A model generated the notes under the pieces. That model was not told the DNA's origin. It saw only the letters and a program-made list of their open reading frames with translations, and did no database searches. DNA of 64,000 bases from Stenotrophomonas sp. 24(2023) (GTDB lineage Bacteria; Pseudomonadota; Gammaproteobacteria; Xanthomonadales; Xanthomonadaceae), in NCBI RefSeq assembly GCF_030913365.1, contig NZ_CP133160.1, positions 186,001-250,000 of the forward strand, written 5' to 3'. This document shows, one piece after another, positions 1 through 12,140 of this stretch (position 1 is its first letter; every line of letters begins with the position of its first letter). Both the position numbers and the translations under genes were made by a program.

Positions 1-2165
1 TGGAAGCCGAACGGGGTGAAGGTCTTGTTGTACGAACCACTGGTGGCCACGCCGGCCTTGAACAGCGTGGTGTGCGCGATCAGGTTGGCGGTCATCAGGC
101 CGCCATGGCTATGGCCGGTCACACCGATGCGGTTGCGGTCGACCACGCCCATGTCCACGGCCTTGTCCACCGCGGCCTTGGCGTCGGCCTCCAGCTGCTC
201 CAGGTAAGTGTCATACGCGCTCTTGGGATCGCCGACGATCGGGAACGAGGCGTTGTCGATGATCGCGTAGCCGGCCAGCAGCATCAGGCGGTACGGCTGC
301 AGGCGGGTGAAGGTCTGCTGCGAACCGGACACCTGGCCGGCCTGGGCCGCATTGGCGAAGTCGGCCGGGTAGGCGTACAGGATCGCCGGCACGCGCTGGC
401 CTTCCTTGTAGCCCGGCGGGGTGTACAGGGTGAAGGACAGGTCCACGCCATCGGCACGCTTGTAGGTCACCAGCTGTTTCTTGATCTGGCGCACTTCCGG
501 GGTCGGGTCGGCCAGCGTGGTCAGCGCGGTGGCGGTGGAGGCGAACCGGGCCTCGCCGTCCTTGGCACCGGCTTCGGCAGCACCGAGCGTGCGCACGAAG
601 GCATTGGGCGGGTCGATGACCGACTGGTGCCAGGTCAGGAAGCGCCCCGGTGCCTCGCTGAAGCCCAGGAACTGCTCATAGGCATCGGCACTGCTGCGGA
701 ACAGACGCTCGCTCTTCAGCGTGCCCAGGTCCAGGCGGTCCAGGAACGGACGATCGCCCTGCGGCGACGCCCCCTGCCCGCGCAGGAACACGTGGTTGCC
801 TTCGCGGCGCACCACCGGCGCACCATTGGCCAGGCGGGTGAACACGAAGTTGCCCGGCGCGGCATAGCGCTCATCACTGGACAGGTCCCACAGCAGGCGA
901 CCCTCCTGCCTGGGCTGGTCCACATCGACGATGCGGGTCTGCATCCAGTGCCGGTTCTCGTCGTTTTCGTACAGGAAGGACACCGCCGGATCAGCACTCC
1001 AGGCGATGCCTTCAAAGCGCTGTGCGGTCAGTGCGATCTGCACCGGCTTGCCGGTGAACGGCGCCTTCCACATCAGCACGCGGTCGCGGTGCGGCACGTT
1101 GACCTTCCAGTCGCCCTTGTCCAGCGCTTCGGCGTAGACCAGGGTGGCCGGATCGGTGGAACGCCAATCGAAGCCACGCGGGCCTTCGGGCACGCCATGC
1201 ACCGGCACGCGGTCGGCCAGTGGCAGGCTGGCGATGGCCGACGTGCGGCCCGTGGTGGTGTCCAGCACCGCCACGTCATTGGCAAAGCGCTGGTAGGTCA
1301 CCGCGTGCGAGAACGGCGGCTTGATCGACTCGGTCAGCACGTGCACGCCATCGGGCGCGGCATTGACATCGTTGTAGATGGCGACCGGTCCCACCGGGCG
1401 GACCGTGCCGTGGATGGTATCGACCACGGCCAGCTGCGAGGCACCATAGTAGGCGAACAGCTTTTCATCATGCACGCTGGTCAGCGTGTCGCGCGCTTCA
1501 TAGGTACTGCTTTCGCCGCTGCTGCCCAACGATTCCTGCGCATCCGGGCCGGTCGGCACGCCGCCATCGGACGGGGCCGGTCCCTGGTTGGCCGGCACCA
1601 GCTTCACCAGCAGGTTCTGGCCGCCGCCCAGCCACTGCACGGTGTTGCCGAAGATCGGGTTGAGCTGCACGCCCGGCACCTGCTTGACCTGGCCGGTGGC
1701 CGCATCGCCCACCCACAGCTGCACGCTGGTATCGACCGCGTTCTGGAACACGAAGTGGCGGCCATCGGCCGACCACTGGGCACCACCGGCACAGCCCTGC
1801 GGCAGGGTCACCGTGGTGCTACGGCCACCGGCCACATCGACCAGGGTGAAGTCGGCCACGCAGGCCGGAATGCCATAGCCGCCGGCCGTGTCATGGCGGC
1901 TGCGGTTCTTCGGCTCCAGGCGGACGCCAGCCAGCTTCAGGTAGGGCTGGGCCACACGGGCGATGGACGGATAGGTCTGCGCCGTGGTCAGCAGCAGGCG
2001 CTGGCCGGTAGGGTCCAGGCTGGGCATGGGCGGTGGCGGCGCCTTCAGCACCTTGAGCAGCGCTTCCGGCGGCTTGGCATAGTCGGCCAGGGCCGGGCCT
2101 GCGACCAACAGGCCGAACGTGGCCACGGCAACAGCCGAGGCCAGAGTGGTACGACGGATGAGCAT
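1..2165 (-). CDS. Secreted S9-family (prolyl oligopeptidase-like) serine peptidase, C-terminus cut by window edge
   Basis: Reads leftward from ATG at 2165 and runs off the left edge after 721 codons. The N-terminus (MLIRRTTLASAVAVATFG, ending near ALA-DY) is a clear signal peptide, so the enzyme should act in the periplasm or outside the cell. The nucleophile motif GHSHGG places the catalytic serine at about residue 686 (bases 108-110); the catalytic Asp and His are expected just past the edge. The long region before it fits the beta-propeller of S9 peptidases that hydrolyse short peptides. The family is clear; substrate is unknown. A complete gene is likely because the open frame is intact up to the edge. 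Confidence 0.88.
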   Translation of the reverse strand, partial: MLIRRTTLASAVAVATFGLLVAGPALADYAKPPEALLKVLKAPPPPMPSLDPTGQRLLLTTAQTYPSIARVAQPYLKLAGVRLEPKNRSRHDTAGGYGIPACVADFTLVDVAGGRSTTVTLPQGCAGGAQWSADGRHFVFQNAVDTSVQLWVGDAATGQVKQVPGVQLNPIFGNTVQWLGGGQNLLVKLVPANQGPAPSDGGVPTGPDAQESLGSSGESSTYEARDTLTSVHDEKLFAYYGASQLAVVDTIHGTVRPVGPVAIYNDVNAAPDGVHVLTESIKPPFSHAVTYQRFANDVAVLDTTTGRTSAIASLPLADRVPVHGVPEGPRGFDWRSTDPATLVYAEALDKGDWKVNVPHRDRVLMWKAPFTGKPVQIALTAQRFEGIAWSADPAVSFLYENDENRHWMQTRIVDVDQPRQEGRLLWDLSSDERYAAPGNFVFTRLANGAPVVRREGNHVFLRGQGASPQGDRPFLDRLDLGTLKSERLFRSSADAYEQFLGFSEAPGRFLTWHQSVIDPPNAFVRTLGAAEAGAKDGEARFASTATALTTLADPTPEVRQIKKQLVTYKRADGVDLSFTLYTPPGYKEGQRVPAILYAYPADFANAAQAGQVSGSQQTFTRLQPYRLMLLAGYAIIDNASFPIVGDPKSAYDTYLEQLEADAKAAVDKAVDMGVVDRNRIGVTGHSHGGLMTANLIAHTTLFKAGVATSGSYNKTFTPFGF

Positions 2166-2280
2166 GGTGATGATTCCCTCGGGAGTGGCGCTGCCCTGCA
2201 ACCGGGCACCGGCCGAATCTAGCACCGGGGGAACCGATGTAAATGGGCCGGAAGGGCTAGTGAGCGCCAGCAGAAGCTGC

Positions 2281-2299
2281 CGCCGGGCATGGCCCGGCG
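2281..2299. repeat. Short GC-rich palindrome (CGCCGGGC..GCCCGGCG)
   Basis: Perfect 8-bp arms around an ATG loop, between two minus-strand genes. The same CGCCGGGC core recurs near 23525, within the 28017-28500 array, and at 52963 and 52993, so it is a dispersed REP-like family in this genome. Confidence 0.6.
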
Positions 2300-2346
2300 C
2301 CACCGGTCCTGCGGAAATCGCCATGAACGGGCACGGCCCCGCACGC

Positions 2347-2676
2347 TCACTGCTGCGCGTGCAGATCCCAGGTGGTCAGGTAATCGGGATCCACCACGAT
2401 GGAACCCCCGGTACGCAGGCGGTATTCCCCGGGTTCGGCAGGCAGGTACTGGTCCAGCATCGGCGGCAGGTAGCGCTCGTGGCCATCGGCTTCATCGGCC
2501 AGCACCACGCCCTCTTCCGCACTGATGCGCAGCACCGTACCGGAGTACTGCTGCCGTCCCTGTATCTGGCCATCGCCACCGTACCGCGTGATGCCCACCA
2601 GCACGACCTTGCCGATCATCTGCTCGGCCTTGGCATCGTCCAGGGGCGGAAGTGCTGCATTGAATTCGTCGCTCAT
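2347..2676 (-). CDS. Conserved hypothetical protein, 109 aa
   Basis: A small acidic soluble protein with no signal peptide or membrane segment. ATG at 2676 is preceded by a purine-rich stretch (GGAGG in GGGAGGTTTC) that serves as a good ribosome binding site. The sequence is beta-rich (KVVLVGITR, GTVLRISAEEGVVLADE, GGSIVVDPDYLTTWDLH), suggesting a compact barrel-like fold. I recognise it only as the kind of lineage-restricted protein found in Xanthomonadaceae and do not assign a function. It lies 181 bp upstream of the S9 peptidase on the same strand, and a palindrome in the gap suggests separate transcripts. Confidence 0.7.
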   Translation of the reverse strand: MSDEFNAALPPLDDAKAEQMIGKVVLVGITRYGGDGQIQGRQQYSGTVLRISAEEGVVLADEADGHERYLPPMLDQYLPAEPGEYRLRTGGSIVVDPDYLTTWDLHAQQ

Positions 2677-2936
2677 AGAAACCTCCCAAGCACGCCTTCA
2701 ATCGTTTCGTCGATGGATGTGCTGCCGTCCTTGTCACGGCCGGCATGTCATGTGCCCGGCATCCCGGGCCAATGCTGCGTGTCATCCCCTTCCTGATGGG
2801 ATGCTGCCACCGCCGGCGGAATGGGCAAGTGAAGAAATGCCCTGCGGCCATACCGCATTGCTGACGGGTTTTCCCGCGGTACAGCCAGCGCCGGCCGTGC
2901 GGGCCTGTGCGTCTTGGCTGCGGGTAGAATGCCACC

Positions 2937-3713
2937 ATGCGAACCGTACACGCCCTGCGCTACATCACTCCGCTGCGCGAAGGCGGCTCCCTGCCGGCCA
3001 TCGTGGAAACCGATGACGACGGCATGGCCGTGCTCAAGTTCCGTGGTGCCGGCCAGGGCCCCAAGGCGCTGATTGCCGAACTCATCGCCGGGGAAATGGC
3101 ACGCACGCTGGGCCTGCCGATTCCCGAGATCCTGTTCGTGGAACTGGACCGCGAGTTCGCCCGCACCGAACCGGATCCGGAGATCCAGGACCTGATCCGT
3201 GCCAGCGAGGGCCTGAACCTGGGCCTGGACTACCTGCCCGGTGCGATCAACTATGACCCGGCGGCGATGCCGGTGGATGCGGATCTGGCCTCGCGCATCG
3301 TCTGGTTCGATGCGTTCACCAGCAACGTGGACCGCACGGCGCGCAATCCGAACCTGATGGTGTGGCACCGCCAGCTGTACCTGATCGATCATGGTGCGGC
3401 GATGTACTTCCACCATGACTGGGCCAACGCGGGGGATGCCTGCGAGAAGCCGTTCGTGCTGGTGCGCGACCACGTGCTGCTGCCGTTTGCCAGCCGCATT
3501 GCCGAGGTGGACGCCGCGCTCGCGGCGCGCCTGCCCGATGCGGAGATCGAGCGCATCGTCGACCTGGTGCCGGACAGCTGGCTGGTGGACGAGCCGGCCT
3601 TCGACAGCCCGCAGGCGTACCGTCAGGGCTACATCAACTACCTCACGCACCGCCTGAAGGTGCGCGCGGTGTTCGTGCAGGAGGCCATCCGTGCCCACGC
3701 TGCACACGTATGA
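2937..3713 (+). CDS. HipA-like (HipA_2) protein kinase-fold protein
   Basis: A 258-residue protein resembling the compact HipA-like kinases. Visible elements are a glycine/lysine strand near the N-terminus (VLKFRGAGQGPKALIAE), a catalytic-loop-like segment (WFDAFTSNVDRTARNPN) and a DFG-like stretch (LYLIDHGAAM). It lacks the length of classical HipA (about 440 aa) and there is no hipB-type helix-turn-helix gene beside it. It overlaps the next gene by 23 bp, which argues for translational coupling. Family membership is an inference from motifs; whether it phosphorylates a protein, tRNA synthetase or anything else is not visible here. Confidence 0.75.
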   Translation: MRTVHALRYITPLREGGSLPAIVETDDDGMAVLKFRGAGQGPKALIAELIAGEMARTLGLPIPEILFVELDREFARTEPDPEIQDLIRASEGLNLGLDYLPGAINYDPAAMPVDADLASRIVWFDAFTSNVDRTARNPNLMVWHRQLYLIDHGAAMYFHHDWANAGDACEKPFVLVRDHVLLPFASRIAEVDAALAARLPDAEIERIVDLVPDSWLVDEPAFDSPQAYRQGYINYLTHRLKVRAVFVQEAIRAHAAHV

Positions 3714-4083
3714 CTATGCGGTCATCCGCGTGGTACCGCGGGTGGAACGCGAGGAATTCATCAACGTCGGGGTGATCGTGTCCTGCCCGGGGGCACGCCA
3801 CCTGCAGGCGGCGATCGAGATCGATGCCGCGCGCATGGCGGCTTTCGCCCCTGTGCTCGACCTGGAAGCGCTGCAGCCGTGGCTGGATGCCATCGTGGCG
3901 ATCTGCCGCGGCGATGCCAGTGCCGGCCCGATCGCACAGCTGCCGGCACGTGCACGCTTCCACTTCCTCACCGCCAAACGCAGCTCGATCGTGCAGATGT
4001 CGAGCACGCACGTGGGGCGCACCGATGATCCGGCCGGCGTGGTCGAACACTTGATGACGAAAATGGTACGGGTGCCCAGGTAG
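3691..4083 (+). CDS. DUF3037 family protein
   Basis: A 130-residue protein starting with YDYAVIRVVPRVEREEFINVGVIV, the characteristic opening of DUF3037. The start (GTG at 3691) lies inside the end of the HipA-like gene. The pairing of a HipA_2 gene with DUF3037 recurs in many bacteria, so the two products probably work together. The mechanism is unknown. A hairpin (4095-4114) follows the stop codon. Confidence 0.78.
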   Translation: MPTLHTYDYAVIRVVPRVEREEFINVGVIVSCPGARHLQAAIEIDAARMAAFAPVLDLEALQPWLDAIVAICRGDASAGPIAQLPARARFHFLTAKRSSIVQMSSTHVGRTDDPAGVVEHLMTKMVRVPR

Positions 4084-4094
4084 GCACTGCCGGT

Positions 4095-4114
4095 TGCCGG
4101 CCTGCTGGCCGGCA
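4095..4114 (+). terminator. Possible terminator hairpin after DUF3037 gene
   Basis: Eight-base inverted repeat TGCCGGCC / GGCCGGCA with a TGCT loop, 11 bp after the DUF3037 stop. No T-run follows, so it may be a REP-like element or a weak terminator. Confidence 0.35.
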
Positions 4115-4136
4115 GCCCACGTCGATTCGCCGGTCC

Positions 4137-4370
4137 TCAGCCGTGCTGCACGGCCCGCTTCCACAGGCGCCAGCCGAGCAGCGCGCAGGCGGCACCTGCC
4201 ACCAGGAACAGCAGGGCCACCGCCGTGTACCCGGCCTGGTAGCCGTGCGCATACGCAGCGCTGACCCCCTCGGGCACCGCCGGGGGCACATCGGTGATGA
4301 GACGCTTCAGCCCGCGATGCAGAAACGCCAGGCTGGCCAGGTAACACGCGACGGTCAGCAGTCGTTGCAT
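4137..4370 (-). CDS. Small membrane protein, 77 aa
   Basis: ATG at 4370. Two hydrophobic segments are visible: a short N-terminal one (LLTVACYLASLAFLH) and a strong one at about residues 47-66 (YTAVALLFLVAGAACALLGW), with a basic C-terminal tail, consistent with a small inner-membrane protein. It is transcribed in the same direction as the PQQ dehydrogenase upstream, 68 bp away, and could be read from its transcript. No family is recognised. Confidence 0.6.
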   Translation of the reverse strand: MQRLLTVACYLASLAFLHRGLKRLITDVPPAVPEGVSAAYAHGYQAGYTAVALLFLVAGAACALLGWRLWKRAVQHG

Positions 4371-4438
4371 TGTGTGATTTCCTTCCTTGCGGGTATCGAT
4401 GGACTCACGATAACAGCTTCAGTGCCAGCACTTTCCCA

Positions 4439-6964
4439 TCACGGTGGCGGCAGTGCATATGCCATCACGTAATCGCCCTTCGGCGTCTCCATGAAATGGT
4501 GCCCGGTCGCGACGATCACCACGTACTGGCGTCCGCCCTGTTCGTACACCATCGAGTTGGCCTGGCCACCGGCCGGCAGCTTGGCGTGCCACAGCTCCTT
4601 GCCGGTCTTCAGATCAATCGCGCGCAGCAGGTCGTCGGTGGCGGCGGCAATGAAGATCAGGCCACTGGCGGTCACCACCGCGCCGCCGTTGTTGGGGGTG
4701 CCGATCTCGATCGGCAGGCCGGAACGGAAGCCGAACGGGCCGTTGCCACGTGCGCTGCCGAACGGACGGTCCCACAGCAGCCTGCCGGTACGCAGGTCGA
4801 TGGCGCGGATGCCGCCATAGGGCGGCTGCTTGCACGGCAGGCCTGTGAACGGCAGGCGCCAGCCGGCGTTGACGTCGATGGCATACGGGGTGCCCACCTG
4901 CGGGTCCCCCGCCCCTTCACCGGCCCCCCGGTCGGCACGCTGCTGCTCGCGCGGCAGCCAGCCCTTGCGGTCGGCCTCGGCACGCGGCACCAGCCGGTTG
5001 TAGTTGGGCAGGTCGTTGTAATTGGCCACGATGATCCCGCGCCGCGGATCGAGCGCCACGCTGCCCCAGTCCGAACCACCGTTGTAGCCCGGATACTGGA
5101 TGGCGTGATGGTCCGCCGACGGCGGGGTGTAAATGCCCTGGTAGTGCGCCCTGCGGAACTGGATGCGGCACACCAGCTGGTCGATCGGGGTGAGGCCCCA
5201 CATGTCACGCTCGGTCAGGTCATGTTCGCGGCGCAGGGTGTGGTAGCGCGAGAACAGCTGGGTGGGCGAGCGCTGCGCCGGCTCGACACCGCCGCTGGGC
5301 ACGGGGCGCTCCTCGGTGGGGGTCAGCGGCTGGCCGGTGCGGCGGTCCAGGATGTACAGGTCCCCCTGCTTGGTCGGCAGCAGGATGGCCGGCACCTTGC
5401 CCGCCGGGGTCGGGTAATCCACCAGGCTGGCCTGCGAGCCCAGGTCATAATCCCACACATCCCTGCGGACGGCCTGGAAATGCCAGGCCGGCTTGCCGGT
5501 GGTCACATCGATGGCCACCAGCGATGTGGCGTACCGGTTCTGGTTGTCCGTGCGCGAACCACTCCAGTAGTCGCCTGCGGCATTGCCCAGCGGCAGGTAG
5601 ACCAGGCCCAGCTGTTCGTCGCCGGTCGCGGTGGTCCACAGGTCCGGCGTCCCACGGGTATATTCCTGGCCCTGCCGTGGCAGCCGGGTCAGCTCGGGCT
5701 GGTCCATGTCCCAGGCCCAGCGCAGCTTGCCGGTCACCACATCGAACGCCTGGATCACCCCGGAGGGCGCATCGCGGCGCTGGCCGTCCAGCACCTGGTG
5801 GCCGGTGACGATCACCCCGCGCACGATGGCCGGTGGCGAAGTGATCGAGACGTAGCCGGGCGGCACCTCGCCCATCCCCAGGGTGATGTCCACCTGGCCG
5901 TTGTTGCCGAAACCGGCGCAGGGGCGGCCACTGTCGGCATCGACGGCGATCAGGCGTCCATCCAGCGTGCCCTCGATGATGCGGGCGGTGCAGGCCGGCC
6001 GCGTGCCGTCCGTGCGGGTGGCATGGACCAGCATCGGCGCCGGAACCACCAGGTCGGCGGCATCATCGGCAAAGCGGGGGGTGCGGGCGCCGGCAACCGG
6101 CAGCTCGTAGTACGACACGCCCCGGCATGCGGCCGTATAGGGAATGGACGCATCGCGGACCTTCGGGTTGAAGCGCCAGAGCTGCCTGCCGCTGGCGGCT
6201 TCCAGGGCAATCAGCTGGTTGCGGCCGGTGCACAGGTACAGGCGATCACCCACCTTGAGCGGCGTGGTTTCCGCCCCCCAGCGCCGCTTCGGCAGGTCGC
6301 CGGTGCGGAACTGCCAGGCCGGCTGCAGCGTGGCGACGTTGGCCGGGGTGATCTGCTTCAGCGGCGAATAGCGGGTGGCGGCATTGCTGCGCCCCCAGGC
6401 AGTCCAGTCGCTGTCGGCCGGCTGGTCAGCCGGCTGCAGTTGGGTGGTGTCGCGGGTGGGTTCCAGGCCGGCGCCGCTGGACGGTTCCGGGAAGGGCTGG
6501 TGGCCGTCCACCACGCCATGCGGCACGAACGCCAGGGTGACGGCGGCCATGAAGCCCAGTGCCAGCACGGCGGCCAGCGCGCGCGACAGGCGCCTGGGCA
6601 CCGGTGCCTGCAGTGTCGGGGTCAGCAACGACAGCACGAAGGCCAGCCCGGTCATCAGCCCCAGCCGTGGCACCCAGCGCCAGTAGTCGCTGCCGGACTC
6701 CCACCCCGTCCACAGCAGCGTGCCGAGGTAGACGACCGCGAACAACAGCGCACCGCTGCGCCGGTTGCCCCACAACAGGATGCCGCTGAGCAGCAGGCCG
6801 ACACCGGCGGCCACGTAGTACGCCGAACCGCCCAGGTTCAACAGCCAGCCGCCCAGGCCGCCGATGACCAGGCCCAGCACGATGAACACCAGCGCCAGCA
6901 CGGTCACCAAGGGATGGCGCGTCGCAGAAAGGGGACGGGGCGCGGACTGCGGCGTGGCGGACAT
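4439..6964 (-). CDS. gcd: Membrane-bound PQQ-dependent dehydrogenase (glucose/quinate/shikimate family)
   Basis: An 841-residue enzyme with an N-terminal block of about five membrane helices (residues ~18-150) followed by a periplasmic eight-bladed PQQ propeller. Repeated tryptophan-docking motifs are visible, such as GRQLWRFNPKV, GKLRWAWDMD, GKPAWHFQAV and GKELWHAKLPAGG. Length and layout match the membrane-bound glucose dehydrogenase group, which oxidises sugars or cyclic alcohols in the periplasm and feeds electrons to ubiquinone. Quinate/shikimate as substrate cannot be excluded from sequence alone. No PQQ biosynthesis genes are in the window. ATG at 6964 begins the clear soluble N-terminal tail before the first helix. 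Confidence 0.9.
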   Translation of the reverse strand: MSATPQSAPRPLSATRHPLVTVLALVFIVLGLVIGGLGGWLLNLGGSAYYVAAGVGLLLSGILLWGNRRSGALLFAVVYLGTLLWTGWESGSDYWRWVPRLGLMTGLAFVLSLLTPTLQAPVPRRLSRALAAVLALGFMAAVTLAFVPHGVVDGHQPFPEPSSGAGLEPTRDTTQLQPADQPADSDWTAWGRSNAATRYSPLKQITPANVATLQPAWQFRTGDLPKRRWGAETTPLKVGDRLYLCTGRNQLIALEAASGRQLWRFNPKVRDASIPYTAACRGVSYYELPVAGARTPRFADDAADLVVPAPMLVHATRTDGTRPACTARIIEGTLDGRLIAVDADSGRPCAGFGNNGQVDITLGMGEVPPGYVSITSPPAIVRGVIVTGHQVLDGQRRDAPSGVIQAFDVVTGKLRWAWDMDQPELTRLPRQGQEYTRGTPDLWTTATGDEQLGLVYLPLGNAAGDYWSGSRTDNQNRYATSLVAIDVTTGKPAWHFQAVRRDVWDYDLGSQASLVDYPTPAGKVPAILLPTKQGDLYILDRRTGQPLTPTEERPVPSGGVEPAQRSPTQLFSRYHTLRREHDLTERDMWGLTPIDQLVCRIQFRRAHYQGIYTPPSADHHAIQYPGYNGGSDWGSVALDPRRGIIVANYNDLPNYNRLVPRAEADRKGWLPREQQRADRGAGEGAGDPQVGTPYAIDVNAGWRLPFTGLPCKQPPYGGIRAIDLRTGRLLWDRPFGSARGNGPFGFRSGLPIEIGTPNNGGAVVTASGLIFIAAATDDLLRAIDLKTGKELWHAKLPAGGQANSMVYEQGGRQYVVIVATGHHFMETPKGDYVMAYALPPP

Positions 6965-7079
6965 CGGCGATCTCCGGGGGCAGCATGGCCCCTTATCCCA
7001 CCGCTGCCGTGAAATGCACGCGTATTTTCATCACGGCAGCGGCAGGTCGCCCATGCGGCGTGCAACGGGCGACCCGACA

Positions 7080-7110
7080 CGACGACGCCGGCACAGGGCC
7101 GGCGTCGTCG
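7080..7110 (-). terminator. Long GC hairpin downstream of gyrA
   Basis: A 13-bp perfect stem (CGACGACGCCGGC / GCCGGCGTCGTCG) with a 5-base loop lies 24 bp beyond the gyrA stop. There is no clear T-run on the gyrA strand, so it may stop RNA decay or assist termination. Confidence 0.45.
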
Positions 7111-7133
7111 GGTACCTCAGGTGCAGCGCGGGA

Positions 7134-9848
<2,715 letters not shown>

Positions 9849-10186
9849 TCGGGTTCCGTTCTCTGGTAGCGGTCCAGTCCGGGCGCCGGGCCTTGGCAGG
9901 CATGGCATCCGGAAGTCTGTTTGAACCGGTTGAGTCTACCACAGAAGGCCGTTTTCCGCCTGTCTTTACAGGGATTTTACCGGCACAAATCAGGAACTTA
10001 GGGGGTCTGGCAGGCGCCATCCCGGCGGCGGCCCGAAAAGCCATCCACGCAGGGCGTGGATCTACCGGAAATGCGGGGATGCGGGGACCCGGGCCACGGC
10101 CGGCGGCGCGCCAACACCCCCCGCTCCCCGGCCATCCACGCCCTGCGTGGATGGGGCTGCCGCAGGGGCCAGAACCCCCGCGATGA
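9849..10186. other. gyrA upstream intergenic region
   Basis: The 338 bp between gyrA and mtnA (both minus strand) must hold the gyrA promoter, but I cannot pick a convincing -35/-10 pair. The mtnA-proximal half holds two short palindromes of the SMAG type, listed separately, and otherwise no ORF. Confidence 0.6.
10040..10154. repeat. SMAG-type palindrome pair
   Basis: The first element (10040-10065) reads, on the minus strand, GTAGATCCACGCCCTGCG followed by its closing arm, giving a GTAG-headed stem. A second copy of the stem core, ATCCACGCCCTGCGTGGAT, lies at 10133-10151 without the GTAG head. They sit just downstream of mtnA and far upstream of gyrA. Confidence 0.7.
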
Positions 10187-11251
10187 TCAGCCGCCGAACG
10201 CCGCCTTCATGCTGGCCACGGTCGGGTTCAGAATCACCCCGCGTTCGGTCACGATGGCATCGATCAACTCGCCGGGGGTGACGTCGAACACCGGATTCCA
10301 GGCGGCGATGCCTTCGGCCACGGTGCGGGTGCCGCCCACGCCGTACAGTTCGCCCGGGTCGCGCTGCTCGATCTCGATCTGGCTGCCATCGGCCGTGTCC
10401 ATGTCCACCGTCGAGGACGGCGCCACCACCATGAACTTCACGCCATGGTGGCGCGCGGCGATGGCCAGCTGGTAGGTGCCGATCTTGTTGGCGGTATCAC
10501 CGTTGGCGCAGATGCGGTCGGCACCGACGATGACCCACTGCACCGCGCCGGTCTTCATCAGGTGCGAGGCCGCCGAATCGGCGATCAGGGTGGCATCGAT
10601 GCCATCCTGCTGCAGTTCCCACACGGTCAGGCGCGCACCCTGCAGCCACGGGCGGGTTTCGCCGGCGAACACGCGGGCGATGCGTTCCTGGGCCATGCCG
10701 GCACGGATCACGCCCAGCGCGGTCCCGAAACCAGCAGTCGCCAGCGAGCCGGTGTTGCAGTGGGTCAGCACGCCGCTGCCGGCCTCGATCAGGCCAGCCC
10801 CCAGCGCGCCCATGTGGTGATTGGCGGCCAGGTCTTCGCGGGCGATCGCCTCGGCTTCCGCTTCCAGCACCTGGCGCCAGTCGGCACCGGCGGCGGCCAG
10901 CGCGCGACGCATGCGCGCCAGCGCCCAGGCCAGGTTGACCGCGGTCGGACGCGAGGCGTTCAGCCGTTGCAGCGCCGGTTCCAGCTTCTGCAGCGCCTGT
11001 GCGCCGTCATCGGCCTGCACATCGCGCGCCGCCAGCACCACGCCCCAGGCCGCGGCGATGCCGATGGCCGGTGCGCCACGCACGGTCAAGGCATGGATGG
11101 CCGCCGCCACCTGGTCGCTGTCGGTACAGGCCACATGCTCCACCACGAACGGCAGCTTGCGCTGGTCCAGCAGTTGCAGGGCATCACCGGTCCACAGGAT
11201 CGGGCGGATGTGGTCGTAGCGGGAGAAATCGAAGTCGGTGGAGGCGTTCAT
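10187..11251 (-). CDS. mtnA: S-methyl-5-thioribose-1-phosphate isomerase
   Basis: 354 residues, the usual length. It converts methylthioribose-1-phosphate to methylthioribulose-1-phosphate in methionine salvage. Family signatures include [16 protein letters not shown] near residue 55, [17 protein letters not shown] (catalytic Cys) and [20 protein letters not shown] (catalytic Asp). A homologous role as an eIF2B-alpha-like protein is unlikely given these residues. No other salvage genes adjoin it; the neighbours are gyrA and a DUF3011 gene. ATG at 11251 gives the conserved opening ending in [10 protein letters not shown]. Confidence 0.95.
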   Translation of the reverse strand: MNASTDFDFSRYDHIRPILWTGDALQLLDQRKLPFVVEHVACTDSDQVAAAIHALTVRGAPAIGIAAAWGVVLAARDVQADDGAQALQKLEPALQRLNASRPTAVNLAWALARMRRALAAAGADWRQVLEAEAEAIAREDLAANHHMGALGAGLIEAGSGVLTHCNTGSLATAGFGTALGVIRAGMAQERIARVFAGETRPWLQGARLTVWELQQDGIDATLIADSAASHLMKTGAVQWVIVGADRICANGDTANKIGTYQLAIAARHHGVKFMVVAPSSTVDMDTADGSQIEIEQRDPGELYGVGGTRTVAEGIAAWNPVFDVTPGELIDAIVTERGVILNPTVASMKAAFGG

Positions 11252-11278
11252 CGCCCCATTGTAGCGGCCCGCAGGGCT

Positions 11279-12004
11279 TCAGTTCACCGAGAACTCGGCG
11301 CGGCAGCCGCCATCGACCCAGATGCCATGGCGGTCCCAGCCCCAGGTCTGGCCCTGGACGCAGGCGGTACTGGACAGCTGGCGGCTGACCACGGCACCGG
11401 CACCGATGCTGACCCCGCAGAAACGGCGCTTCTTCGACTTGGATTCACAGGTCAACCGGCGCGGCACATCGACGAAGCGGCCATCCTTGTCGGATACCTC
11501 GAAGTCGCCCTGGCAGCCACGGCTGGTCCAGACCTCGTTGCGACGGTAGCCCCAGCCCTGCCCTTCGCGGCACGGCAGCACCGACAGCTGCCGGAGCAGG
11601 CGCACCGCCCCGCCGTCCAGGCGCACCGGGCAGCTCTGCGGGCGCCCGCTGGATTCGCAGCGCACCACGCGCCGGACAGTCGGCGCGCCGGTGGCCGATG
11701 TGGCCCCGGGGCCGGCACTGCGCGCACGGAAGTCCGCACGGCACCCCAGCGTCACCCATACGCCACTGCGGTCGGTTCCCCACTCGCTGCCACGCACGCA
11801 GCTGTTGCTGGACAGCTGGCGCACCAGGTCCACGCCCTGGCTGACATCCATATCGCAATGCACCCAGGCCATGTCCTTGGATTCACAGGTCACCACCTTC
11901 TGGTCGTACCCGCTTTCCTGTGCGGAGAGCGGAAACGGCAGCAGCGCACCCCACATCGCCATGGAGTACACCGGTACCGCGGCCACCGCGAACAGCTTGA
12001 CCAA
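11279..12004 (-). CDS. Secreted protein with three DUF3011 repeats
   Basis: 241 residues. The start is taken as TTG at 12004 because GGGGAA stands five bases before it; ATG codons 14 and 16 residues in are alternatives. A hydrophobic N-terminus up to LSAQ is a signal peptide. The mature part has three copies of a ~65-residue cysteine-rich unit, each with VxCES..C, a middle RQLS..C element and a closing GxxWGxxRxGxWxxxGCxxxF element. Six or more cysteines suggest disulfides in the periplasm. This matches DUF3011; function unknown. Confidence 0.8.
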   Translation of the reverse strand: MVKLFAVAAVPVYSMAMWGALLPFPLSAQESGYDQKVVTCESKDMAWVHCDMDVSQGVDLVRQLSSNSCVRGSEWGTDRSGVWVTLGCRADFRARSAGPGATSATGAPTVRRVVRCESSGRPQSCPVRLDGGAVRLLRQLSVLPCREGQGWGYRRNEVWTSRGCQGDFEVSDKDGRFVDVPRRLTCESKSKKRRFCGVSIGAGAVVSRQLSSTACVQGQTWGWDRHGIWVDGGCRAEFSVN

Positions 12005-12140
12005 AGTGTTCCCCGTCAGTCAGGACACGCCGCACAGACAGGCGGCACTGCCGCTGATGAGAACATCATCGACGTTGGCCACGCAAGCACGGCAGCCGAT
12101 GGTTTGGTGACAGTGCGTGACGTTCAGCAAGCCACACCGT

